Assembly (NCBI GenBank): GCA_963693315.1
Contig: OY856188.1
Location: 157,986,694 to 158,050,693, forward strand
DNA from: Diogma glabrata
Taxonomy: Eukaryota; Arthropoda; Insecta; Diptera; Cylindrotomidae
Direction of reading: 5' to 3'
Length of the DNA stretch: 64,000 nucleotides
The notes below the pieces were generated by a model. The model saw only the letters and a list, made by a program, of their open reading frames with translations, was not told the origin of the DNA and ran no database searches. The translations under genes and the position numbers were made by a program. Positions 24,891 through 35,826 of the stretch are shown here, in pieces (within the stretch, counting starts at the first letter, position 1; every line of letters begins with the position of its first letter).

Positions 24891-25055
24891 TTCTTTTTGC
24901 GGTTTTTCCGTAAAATGTTGTTATATTTAGCTTTTTTCTTTTTGTTAAACAAAAAACATTGGTAGAAATAATGTTTATGTTAAATTATTATTGGTTGTTT
25001 GTATTTGCCTGACGTTTCGATACATATAGTATCATTATCAAAGGACAGCCTAAGG
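24887..25055 (+). repeat. Dispersed repeat, inverted partner at 40236
   Basis: Contains TTTGTATTTGCCTGACGTTT and a TTTTTGCGG block; the reverse complement recurs at 40236-40412. Family unknown. Confidence 0.6.
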
Positions 25056-25570
25056 CCAAATTATAAACAGTTAGTAATATAAAACAAAAAACGCTATGCA
25101 CAAAGGTGTGGTGTACTTACAATTTGTTTGATAATTTAAAATTACAAAACAGAATTTGTTCATGTATAAAACATATTAAAAATTTTTTTTTTAAATAAAT
25201 GGGCTATTATTTTGAAAACGTACATCGAAAAAAAAACAACTATTTTTTAAAAATCTGAAATTTTGATATTTTGTTGGTATTGACGAAAGGAAAAAAGTGA
25301 TTTCTGCTTTTATTTTTTGAGTACTCTGAATCGGAGTTATGCGCGGTTGAATTTTGAGGCTTTTTCACGTAGTTTTGGTAATGGTGGCAATGTTTTGTGA
25401 ATAGGTGCCACAAATTTCATCCGACTTACGTATATTTTTGCAAGTAAAAAGGAAAATAATTGAATAATTGAAATAAGTAAGTTTAAAATTAATAACTTTT
25501 CTCTTTTCCGCTAGGCGGCGCGTAAAACCTTGGTTTACTTCAAAGCTCATATCTCAAAAAGTAGCTTTTT

Positions 25571-27232
25571 GAAGTGAAACTTCTTTATCGGCGTATGAGA
25601 GAAATTTTAAAGCAGTATAAAATTTAAAAAAATCGTCACGATTTTCGGTTACGTTGTTTTTTTATAAATTTTAATTTTGTTTAGATAATTTTATTTTTAT
25701 TAACAGAGCATGCACAATGAAAATACTTTTACTCATGAAAGTTTGTATGAATATTTATTTTGAGAAAAAAAATTTATTTTTGAAATAATTTTTCCTCAAT
25801 GAAAAAGTTAAAAATTTCTTAACTTTTTCCTCATGATTAGTAGAGAATTGAGCTACCTACATTTTAAAGCATTGTATTTCTATTAAAAATAATAATAAAA
25901 AGTTGCTCAAATCTCATGAGGAAAAACCTCATAGATAGTGCATGCACCGTTATTTATTTAGTATTGTACTAAATGTTATATGGATGTGTCGATTGTAGAT
26001 GGTGGTCATTGTGGTCATGGTGGCCATGGTGGTCATGGTAGTCATGGTGGTACTAGTGGTCATGGTGGTCATGGTGATCATAGTGGTAATGGTGGTCATG
26101 GTGGTCATGGTGGCCATGGTGGTCACGGTGGTCACGGTTGTCATGGTGGTCCTGCTGTTCATTGTGGTCATGGTGGTCATGGTGGTCATAGTGGTCATGG
26201 TGGTTATGGTGGTCACGGTGGTCATGCTGGTCACGGTGGTCATGGTGGTCACGGTGGTCATGATGGTCATATTGGTCATGGCGGTCATGGTGATCATGGT
26301 AGTCATGGTGGTCATGGTGGTCATGGTGGCCATAGTGGTTATGGTGGTCATGGTGGTCATGGTGTTCACGGTGGTCATGGTGGTCATGGTTAATGGTGGT
26401 CATGGTGGTCATAGTGGTCATGGTGGTCACGGTGGTCATGGAGGTCATGGTGTTCACGGTGGTCATGGAGGTCATGGTGTTCACGGTGGTCATGGTGGTC
26501 ATGGTGGTCATGGTGGTCATAGTGGTCATGGTGGTTATGGTGGTCATGGTGGTCACGGTGGTCATGGTGTTCACGGTGGTCATGATGGTCGTGGTGTTCA
26601 TGGTGGTCATGTTGGTCATGGTGGTCATGATGGTCATAGTGGTCATGGTGGTTATGGTGGTCACGGTGGTCACTGTGGTCACGCTGGTCATGGTAGTCAT
26701 GGTGTTCACGGTGGTCATGATGGTCATGTTGGTCATGGCGGTCATGGTGGTCAAGGTGGTCAAGGTGGTTATGGTGGTCATGGTGGTCATAGTAGTTATA
26801 GTGGTCATGGTGGTCATGGTGTTCACGGTGGTCATGGTGGTCATAGTGGTCATGGTGGTTATGGTGGTCATGGTGGTCACGGTGTTTATGGTGGTCATGG
26901 TGGTTATGGTGGTCACGGTGATCACGGTAGTCATGGTGGTCATGGTGGTTATGGTGGTCACGGTGGTGATGGAGGTCACGGTGGTCATGATGGTCATGTT
27001 GGTCATGGCGGTCATGGTGGTAGTGGTGGTCAAGGTGGTCATGCTGGCCATGGTGGTTGTGGTCACGGTGGTCATGGTGAATTGGAGTGTATCAGAGATA
27101 TATACGAAGATATATACTCACCAAACAATTGGTTATCAATAATCGGCGTTTTTTTTCCTAAGCCTTATCTACCCAATTTCTGTGAAGTTATAAATAGTAG
27201 AAAAATGATATGTCATAAAGAAGTTTCACTTC
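25571..27232. mobile_element. MITE-like insertion in the T1 left arm
   Basis: Bounded by inverted GAAGTGAAACTTCTTTAT (25571-25588) and its complement (27215-27232). The T1 arm is uninterrupted at the equivalent place in the right arm, which shows this is an insertion. About 28 bp beyond 27232 (to ~27260) belong to neither. No transposase frame; contains the minisatellite. Confidence 0.65.
25985..27085. repeat. 9-bp minisatellite (CATGGTGGT)n, ~1.1 kb
   Basis: Over a hundred imperfect copies of a 9-bp unit, with GGTCAC, GTTCAC and TATGGT variants in higher-order patterns. Long frames on both strands (Gly-Gly-His, Val-Met-Val or Thr-Met-Thr runs) arise because the unit is a multiple of three without stops, so I do not call genes here. 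Confidence 0.95.
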
Positions 27233-27675
27233 TTACCTGTGTACTCTGGTACACACACTACTTTTTTTTTTTTGTTTTTCACAAATTTTAAAGTAAACAT
27301 ATGCAGCTATAAAATTGAGAAATAAAAAGTCAGCAATTCAATATGGAATTTTTATTACGATTTTTTAAAGTTTGGTATATGAAAAATTCACATGTGTTTT
27401 TTTATTAAGTTAATGATCCTGTACTAAATGTGGATCTAATAAATTAAACATTTCATATTTTAACACCTGCAATAAATTTGAACCATTTTCTGTGTATTTC
27501 TGATTGAGAAACAGGTTTTTATTCAGAATAAGAATTGGAGATCCCAATGATCGAAGATTTTGTTATAATTTCAACATCACCAACACTAACATTAGAAAAA
27601 AACATTAAAAAAATATTTTTTCTATAAACATTATAATTTAATCAATATTATAAATAAAAACATTAAAAAATTAAT

Positions 27676-29841
27676 TTATATATTTTTTTTTGTCTTTAAA
27701 TTGATGAAATATTTATGATTATCAGAAAAAGAAAACATTTTGGCAATTATTTTATCGGTTCTAGTGTTATCCGGTAAAAAAAAGTGGAATCGTTGAGTTC
27801 CACTTATGGTTTTAATGTCCGAAAACCGCACCGAAAGAAATTGTTCCTGTAGTTCGATATCTTCTGAAGACACATATGAAAACTTCATAACGTGGTTTTT
27901 TTTTCGACCAAATTTCCACCCATTCAAACAATTCCCTTGCTGTTGATATTTTTTCTCCTCTAAGCGAAGCTCTCCGGGCTTCTCTTTTAAGTGTTCCTCC
28001 AATCCCATCGGATGGACCCTTTCCGTCGGCAGTTCCAAAGAAATGCCATTCTGCAGGTATTTTAAAATCATCAACATGTTTGCAGAGATTTATGAAATTC
28101 TTCTTTCTTTTATATTAAGCTGCTGAACCATCAGTAAAATATAAAATTTTTTTGATACTTGGATATATTTCTTGCTGTTTTTCAATGAATTCAATACACC
28201 TTTCCTGGTATTTATGAACTGCAACTGTGTTATGCATTAAATGATCAGATATAATGACAAAAGATAAGACCTCTAGTTTATCATTACATGATTTGTAGTA
28301 AACTACGATTGGATGGATTGTGGCTTGAACTTTATTGAAATGTGCAGCTTGTATCTCATTCTGCGTTATCATTGAGTAGTTTTCTGAAAAATCCATAATA
28401 AATACGTATTCGCCGTGACGTAAGTTTTGTTTCGTATCCTTAAGAAACTTTGATTGCTGCCTTGCGATGAAATCATGAATTTTTAATTTGTTTACCGATG
28501 TATGTACTAAATCTTCTACAAATTCTTCCTTGTTTTTTTCCATGCGTTCTAACGAATATCTATCTTGCATTAACCATTTCTCATAATGTATTTCTTCGTA
28601 AAATTCAAGAGATTCCAAAATTGTTTCTGTGTAAGCTTCCACGATATTTTTACAATCATTGCATATATTTGTTGCACAATGCACTGTATTATTAGAACAA
28701 CTCAGTTTCTTAAGCAGATCTTTTTCATTTTTTACTAAATTTCAGAGCGGCTTACACATTAAACGTACATTTTCATGTATCATGCATATACAGACATTGT
28801 GTGTTCCGGTAGGTCCGGCTAAAATACATTCCTTCGGTCGCAACGTAGTGAACTTTGAGAAGCTGATTTTGACATCTTTGTTTTCTTCCAAGAACATTAC
28901 GTAGATGTCGATGAGGGTCCATAACACCAACCGCTTTGATTTCCTAATTTTTGTTGATCCTTCTGTAATAGTAACAACATCTTTAAGGCCAGGCATTGTT
29001 CTACTAATTTCCTCTGATAAGACGTATGTTTGAATTTGTTTTACTATATTTTGTGACAAACTGTGCACTTGTTTGCTTTGAGGCCAACTGTAAGGACCTA
29101 CTGTTTCCAACAGATCCATGGCGAATTCTACCAGTCGTCTTGATGCATTAAATTCATCCTGGATACGTTGATTTGACCAAAATTTACGTGGTAGAGTTGT
29201 CAACAAAAACACTTGTTTTGATTTACAGCTGGCATCTTTAAACTCTTTTTTAAGGTTCAAAAGCCATGATGTATATTCACATTTCTCGTTTGGTGATAAC
29301 ACTTTAACTGAATCTACTTGAAATATTGACTTATTGCCGATATGACACTTGCAATTTTTTTATAACTTCCTGTTGTAATATGATTTTGTTTGATAGGAGA
29401 TTCGGCTAACCTTCCAAGAACATTGTTAATATCTTCTAAAATGTCATTAAGTAGTTCAGGAACTGGTGGAGATATAGTATCAACCGAAACTGGTGATGGA
29501 TCTAAAGATGCTGGAGGTACTTGAATATTTTCGTTCGTCGGAACATTTTCAACATCCTGATTTATAGAAATAATTTCACTATCGATAGTTTCCGAACATG
29601 AAAGCTACTGTATAGAAAATATTAGTTGCATATGAATTTTTATTCATTTTAATAAAATAATTAAATTTACCTTATTTTTATAGATATAAGTGCGACATGT
29701 TTCACATATAAACTGGTCATCACGAGAAAAATTTAGGGTCGCAGCTTTTTGAATAACAGCTGGTGTGACCAGTTTTACATTTTTTGATGTCCGCTGATGA
29801 TTTTTGAGACCGTACAAGTTACAGCACAATTTGAAAGGCAT
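27676..29841 (-). pseudogene. T1 putative DDE-type transposase, broken
   Basis: Exon 1 (29671-29841) encodes an N-terminal Cys-rich segment (LCCNLYG.., CETCR) and ends at a GT donor. Exon 2 starts at 29604 after a CAGTAG acceptor; only the second AG avoids a stop. Exon 2 contains IMDFSENYSM (Asp at 28391-28393) and ILYFTDGSAA (Asp at 28130-28132), then in-frame AEWHFFGTADGKGPSDGIGG and a tail in a shifted frame (KIISGT-like, FHFFLPDNTRTDK). Two acidic motifs in this spacing suggest an RNase H-fold DDE transposase, and related uncharacterised proteins with an F(S/T)DG..QYKN motif are repeated in some insect and cnidarian genomes (from memory). Breaks: TGA at 28742, TAA at 28115, and frameshifts at an A7 run near 29355 and an A9 run at 27896-27904. 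The superfamily is not claimed. Confidence 0.6.
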
Positions 29842-30952
29842 TTCTATTATTATCTTTTCTAAACGTTATGTCTGCTAAATATTTTGGAATATAATTGATT
29901 ATAAGGCAATCCAATCAATATATATATATATACCCTTGAAATAGTTTTGACATAGGTAGAATCAGGTAAAATTAGGTAGGTACAATTTAATATATTTTGA
30001 TTGGATGCAAGTATAATTTGGTCAAAAACCGTTTGTGGGCGTCATTAGAAATTTTAGATGTTAAAATTATGAGTCTCTAACGAGATTTTAGTGAAAAGGG
30101 TAGTAGTAAAGAATTAGTAAAAAGGGGCTGAATAGACATTTTTTAAAATGAATAAACATTTTACACACCCTTTTAATAATTTAAATTCCTTTATTTTACC
30201 ACTTAACTTAAATTAATTTTCTAATAAGTTTTTAACCATTTAACCGCACAGAAAATGGTTCAAATTTATTGCAGGTGTTAAAATATGAAATGTTTAATTT
30301 ATTAGATCCACATTTAGTACAGGATTATTAACTTAATAAAAAAACACATGTGAATTTTTCATATACCAAACTTTAAAAAATCGTAAGAAAAAATCCATAT
30401 TGAATTGCTGACTTTTTATTTCTCAATTTCATAGCTGCATATGTTTACTTCAAAATTTGTGAAAAAAAAAAAAAAGCTACTTTTTGAGATATGAGCTTTG
30501 AAGTAAACCAAGGTTTTACGCGCCGCCTAGCGGAAAAGAGAAAAGTTATTAATTTTAAACTTACTTATTTCAATTATTCAATTATTTTCCTTTTTACTTG
30601 CAAAAATATACGTAAGTCGGATGAAATTTGTGGCACCTATTCACAAAACATTGCCACCATTACCAAAACTACGTGAAAAAGCCTCAAAATTCAACCGCGC
30701 ATAACTCCGATTCAGAGTACTCAAAAAATAAAAGCAGAAATTACTTTTTTTCCTTTCGTCAATGCCAACAATATTTCAAAATTTCAGATTTTTTAAAAAT
30801 CAAAAATTTAAAAATCAACAAAAAAATGTACGTTTTCAAAATAATAGCCCAAATAATATTTTGTTAACATATGAAATAATCTAACGAATATTTTAAACTT
30901 AAAATTAAGTATTGCGAACGCACTCTATTCGTTTGACAGAAAACGAATTGAC

Positions 30953-31062
30953 CCCGCTAAACATGGTGAATCGTTTACGAACCGTTTACGAACCATTTAC
31001 GAACCGTTTACGAACCGCATTGTTCGTTTACGGTTCGTAAACGATTCACCTTGTTTAGCGGG
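30953..31062. mobile_element. 110-bp palindromic MITE in Gypsy-1 5' LTR
   Basis: Ends CCCGCTAAACA..GGTGAATCG and its complement, with internal repeats of GTTTACGAACC. It could fold into one near-perfect hairpin. It replaces rather than simply interrupts LTR sequence. Confidence 0.75.
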
Positions 31063-31364
31063 ACGTAATATATTACAGTGTCAATATCTTCAGAAGTGGG
31101 ATAAACAAAATAATTTGTTATATTTTATAGTGAAATTGTTCTCGAACAAAAAATATATATATATATGTAATAATAATAAACGGTTAAGTGAATTTATACT
31201 GGAACTTTCCGTAGCGTGGCTTTGAGTTTATACAGGGTATTTAAAAATATTTTAGTAAATTGAATAAAAACACATTAAAAAAAAAAATTAAGCAAAATAT
31301 TTCAAAATTAAATTGAAGCATTTTATGAATTTTGGCGGATAAAATTAAATTTATTATTTTAAAA

Positions 31365-32649
31365 ATGAATAAAGCTTCCCGCCGTAAAGAAAAACATGCT
31401 ATGGCGGAGGAGTTGTGCTCTATTGGTATTGATGTGCCTGGCACTATAGGCATTTCAAACCTAAGACAGATGTATATGCGTGAATTAGGGGGAGCTTCAG
31501 GTTCGGTTTCTGATAGTTTGTTGAACGATTCCGCCATTGAGGTACCTAATAGCATTGCAGTTGCCACAACTTCAACAGGTGCCTTGCAACGTGCGGTGGA
31601 TGTAGTAACATCACCACCAAATATTATCGATGTATATGAAAGTACTGGTGCAAACCCAAAAGTAACCTCTGCTAACACACACCTTACTACAACTTCAGCT
31701 CCAATTATGACTTCTGCTGTAATAAATCGTGAATTATTTTCTGCAAATCAAGAACTTCAGGATATTAAACAGGAAATAGCTATATTGGAAGCACGTGAAC
31801 GATTATTAAAATTAAGAGCAAGTGTAGCTCATTTAGAAGCTAGTTCTTCGGGGTTCCGGTGTACAACCATGTACATATAAATGTAAAATAAAACCAAATG
31901 ACGTTGAGTGTTTAGTATTATCATTCACAGGTGGTGATGATTATATGATCTCCAAATGGCTAATTGATTTTGAAGATGTAATGACTTCTTTACAAGCTGA
32001 TGATTGTGATCGATATCGCAAGGGCCGCCATTTATTAAAAGGTACAGCTGAACTATTTTTACGTACAATTCGTGTCACAAATTGGTCAGATTTGAAACAA
32101 GCATTACTTCAGCGGTTCGATCGTCATGTCACTTATGTAGAAATTTATGATAAATTAAGAAAGCGAGTACGACGTGCAGATGAAACCATTATACACTATA
32201 TTACAATTATGGATGAAATTGGACAACGAGCTAGTATTCCTGAACGCGAATTAGTTTCGTTAATTGTTGCTGGTTTACGTGATTCTTCTGGTTAGCAAAT
32301 GCTAAAACAATCTCCGAATTAATTGACATTACGCCATCTTATGAACGAGCTATTGCATTGTCAACTAGATATGTCAAATCTTCAGTTCAACCACCACCGT
32401 TTAAAAGGACTCATGAACGAAAATGACCTCAAAAAGGAAGCAGCATTTTTACCAAAACCATTCATTCCGCCAACTCAAGTACGCTGCTTCAATTGTTCAA
32501 AGTTTGGTCATCGTGCTTCAGAATGCCCATTGCCAGAACGGACTCGTGGATTGTGTTTCACATGTGGTGAGACAGACCACATTTATAAGAATTGTCAAAA
32601 GAGGAACAAAGTTGTTGCTGCCATCGCTTCTGAAACTGATGTTAACTGA
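31365..32649 (+). pseudogene. Gypsy-1 gag with two CCHC zinc knuckles
   Basis: ATG 31365 opens a basic N-terminus; the frame stops at 31880. A second frame from 31945 has a capsid-like helical region (WLIDFEDVM, GRHLLKGTAELFL, RELVSLIVAGL) to a stop at 32293. Sense then lies in a third frame until about 32420. The nucleocapsid has two knuckles, CFNCSKFGHRASEC and CFTCGETDHIYKNC. At least three frame changes make it nonfunctional. It precedes pol in the usual order. Confidence 0.75.
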
Positions 32650-34540
32650 GCATCACATGAAAATGAAGATTTTGATAATATGACTGAAAATTTGGGTAAC
32701 ATACAATTGGTAAGTGTTGCATTTAATACAAAATTGAATCAAAACAAAAATTTTAATTCGGTAAATTATCTTTTCAATACCGGCAGTCCCAGTAGTTGCA
32801 TCAGTCGTTCTAGAATTCCGAGTGACCTTTCTGTTAAAAATTATATGAAGTCTAGTTTTAATGGCATTGGTAATCAACCAATTTACACTTATGGTAAAAC
32901 TGATCTTTATCTTCGTATTGAAAGTACAATCAAATTAGTTTCCGTTTACATTGTTTCAGATGGACTCCTTCCGGTCGAATTGCTAATTGGTCGTGATATA
33001 TTACAAACTTTCAATATAAAATTATGTCAAATAAAATCAAATGTTTCATTTCAGTTAATTAATAAAAATAAAAATTTATTACCACTTAATATAACAAATT
33101 CACAAGGCTTTAATTTAAAAAATTCTAAGTTAACAAATTGTTTAGCTACTTTATTAAGACAGGTTAATGAGGAAAATCATAAATTAAGTATAAGTAATAC
33201 GATAAATGATAAGTCACCTTTAGCTCTTTCGTCAAAAACTAATAAAATCAATTGTGTACAAACACTTACTGAACCGGATATTGATCCGAATTTAGGCCTT
33301 CAGTCAATTAAACAAGTTTATAATTGTATAGAAAAAAATTATATAGATATTAAACCTTCTGATGAATTTAAAGATACAAAACATGAAATAAGTATCAAAT
33401 TGGCAAATGAAAGTCCATTCTTTTCAAGGCCACGATGCCTTTCTTATGCAGAAAAGATAGAAGTTAGAAAAATTATTAACAACTTAATAGATGAAAAGGT
33501 AATACGACCAAGTGATTCCCCTTACGCATGCCTTATTCATTTAGTATCTAAGAAAAATGGAGAAACACGAATGTGTGTTGATTATAGACCATTAAATAAA
33601 GTGACGTTACGCGATAACTATCCGTTACCTTTAATAGATGATTGCTTAGAGTATTTAAGCAACAAGAAATTATTTACGATTGTCGATTTAAAAAGTGGCT
33701 TCCATCAGGTGAAAGTCGCTGAAGACTCAATTAAGTATACCTCCTTTGTGACACCGGAAGGTCAATATGAATATTTACGCATGCCTTTTGGACTTAAAAA
33801 TGGACCTTCCGTATTACAGAGATTTATAAACAAAATTTTGAAAGATTTTATTGACCAAGGACTTATTGTAATGTATTTAGACGACATATTAATAGCAAAT
33901 GAAAATCTTGATGATCATTTAAACTTATAAACTCAAGATATGAATAGAATTGCATCTTACGGTTTAAAGCTTCAGTTGGGTAAATGTAAATTTGCATATG
34001 AAACAATAGATTATTTAGGTTTTAAGTATCATCCAAAGGGATCCGCCCAGGGAAACTTAAGACAGAGGCAATTAACAAATTTCCAATTCCGAAAAATATA
34101 CATGAATTGCATTCATTCTTAGGATTATGTTCTTTCTTCCGTCGATTCATTTCAGGTTTTGCTAAAATAGCAAATCCCTTGTATAGACAACTTCAGAAAA
34201 ATATCAAATTCAATATGAATGACGAATGTTCGAAATCATTCGTTGAATTAAAAAATGCACTCACATCGTCACCAGTGTTAAGTATATATGTTCCAAATAG
34301 GGAAACTCAGTTGCATACGGATGCAAGTAAGATAGGCTTCGGAGCAACACTTTTGCAAAAACAAGATGATGGTAAATTTCATCCAATAGTATATTATTCT
34401 AAGACCTCAAATAAACATGAAATGAATTACCACAGTTATGAACTAGAAACATTAGCTATAGCTTATGCTTTAAATAGATTCCGTACTTATTTAGAGGGTA
34501 TTCCATTTACCATTATTACTGATTGGAATTCATTAGTAAC

Positions 34541-35826
34541 AGGTCGTTCAATAAGTCCGTAGGATAAGTAAGAAAAAAACAACATTTTGACAAAACTCGA
34601 TTTTTTTATTCAACATAGTTGCCTTCGAGGGCGATACAACGAGTATAGCGATTTTCCAACTTTTCTATACCACTTTTATAGTACGATTTCTCTTTCTCGT
34701 CAAAATAGGCCTCAGTTTCAGCGATTACTTCATCATTGGACTTAAATTTCTTTCCAGCAAGCATTCTCTTGAGATCTGAAAACAGGAAAAAGTCGCTGGG
34801 GGCTAAATCTGGAGAATATGGTGGGTGGGTAAGCAATTCAAAGCTCAATTCATTCAATTTTCATCGTTTTCATCGATCTGTGACACGGTGCATTATCTTG
34901 GTGAAACAACACTTTTTTCTTTTGCAAATGTGGCCGTTTCTTTGCGATTTCAGCCTTCAATCGATCCAAAAGTTCACAGTAATACTCGCTGTTGATGGTG
35001 GTTCCTTTTTGGAGATAGTCGATGAATATTATTCCGTTCGTATCCCAAAATACAGACGCCATCACCTTACCGGCCGACTGTTGCGTCTTTGCTCGCTTTG
35101 GATTCGGTTCGTCGACTGTTGTCCACTCAGCTGACTGTCTTTTGGATTCTGGTGTGTAATTGTGAAGCCATGTCTCATCCATTGTCACATATCTACGATA
35201 GAATTCCCTTTTATTGCGGTTTAACAGTGCCAAAGACTCCTCCGAAGCATCGATTCGTTGTTGTTTTTGGTCGACTGTGAGCTCACGCGGCAACAAATTT
35301 GCACAGAGCTTTCGCATACCCAAATGTTCATGTAAAATGGTAAAAACACTACCATCTGCTACCTTTACAATGTCAGCTATTTCGTGCACCTTCAATTTGC
35401 GATCGTTCATAACCAATTTGTGGATTTTTTTTATGTTTTCTGTAATAACAGCCTCATTTGGGCATCCACTGCGCTCTGCATCTTTTGTGCTGGTACGACC
35501 ACATTTAAATTCAGCCATCCACTTCTCTACCATTTGTCTCGATGGAGCAGAGTTTGGATAATGTTTATCAAGCCATTGTTTGGTTTCCACTGTATTTTTT
35601 TTCATCAAAAAGCAATGCTTTATTAAAATTTGAAATTCACTTTTTTCCATTTTTTTTCAAAAACAAAAGTTGCTTCACACAAAATGCTATAACTCACGAA
35701 TAAATAGTCAGATTGCTGTCAAATTTATACACGTATCGTTTGAAGGTTAGTACTAAATAAAAATCATATGGAAAAAATTCTAGTAACGCCATCTATGTGT
35801 CATCCTACGGACTTATTGAATGACCT
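34541..35826 (-). mobile_element. Mariner transposon (1,286 bp) inside Gypsy-1
   Basis: Terminal inverted repeats at 34541-34565 and 35802-35826 match over 25 bp with one mismatch (AGGTC(G/A)TTCAATAAGTCC). It splits the gypsy RNase H domain, whose sense resumes after 35826. An unambiguous TA duplication is not visible at the immediate ends. It holds one transposase gene. Confidence 0.9.
34606..35650 (-). pseudogene. Mariner transposase, one frameshift
   Basis: This 348-codon-scale gene starts at ATG 35650, the usual mariner length. An N-terminal helix-turn-helix DNA-binding region (QWLDKHYPNSAPSRQMVEKW) leads to the catalytic domain with TMDETWLHNY (first Asp), VLFHQDNAPCH (second Asp) and PPYSPDLAPSDFFLF (third Asp, the D34D spacing of mariners). 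The frame shifts near 34850-34858 at an AAAA run between the second and third Asp, and the rest runs to a stop at 34606. All three catalytic Asp codons survive. Removing one base would reconnect the frames, so it is either a recent mutation or a consensus error. Confidence 0.9.

Larger units (their letters stand above)
23624..25200. other. Intronic AT-rich region
   Basis: Apart from the LINE fragment and dispersed repeat listed separately, I see no gene in this stretch. It lies within the proposed giant intron. Confidence 0.6.
25201..30850 (-). mobile_element. T1: 5.65-kb DNA transposon with ~600-bp terminal inverted repeats
   Basis: The right arm 30247-30850 pairs with a left arm split into 25201-25570 and 27261-27494. 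Outer ends read GGGCTATTATTTTGAAAACG and its complement. A 1.66-kb element carrying a minisatellite splits the left arm. Between the arms is a two-exon, transposase-like pseudogene on the minus strand. Pieces of a second T1 copy occur at 45329-46103 and 49711-49983, showing a repeated mobile family. The flanking AAATAA on each side may be part of a target duplication but is not exact. Superfamily unassigned. Confidence 0.8.

Noticed and set aside
25980..27291. Long Gly-Gly-His and Val/Met or Thr/Met frames on both strands
   Set aside because: They are translations of a 9-bp minisatellite without stops. Two strands and several frames are open at once, which no gene requires.
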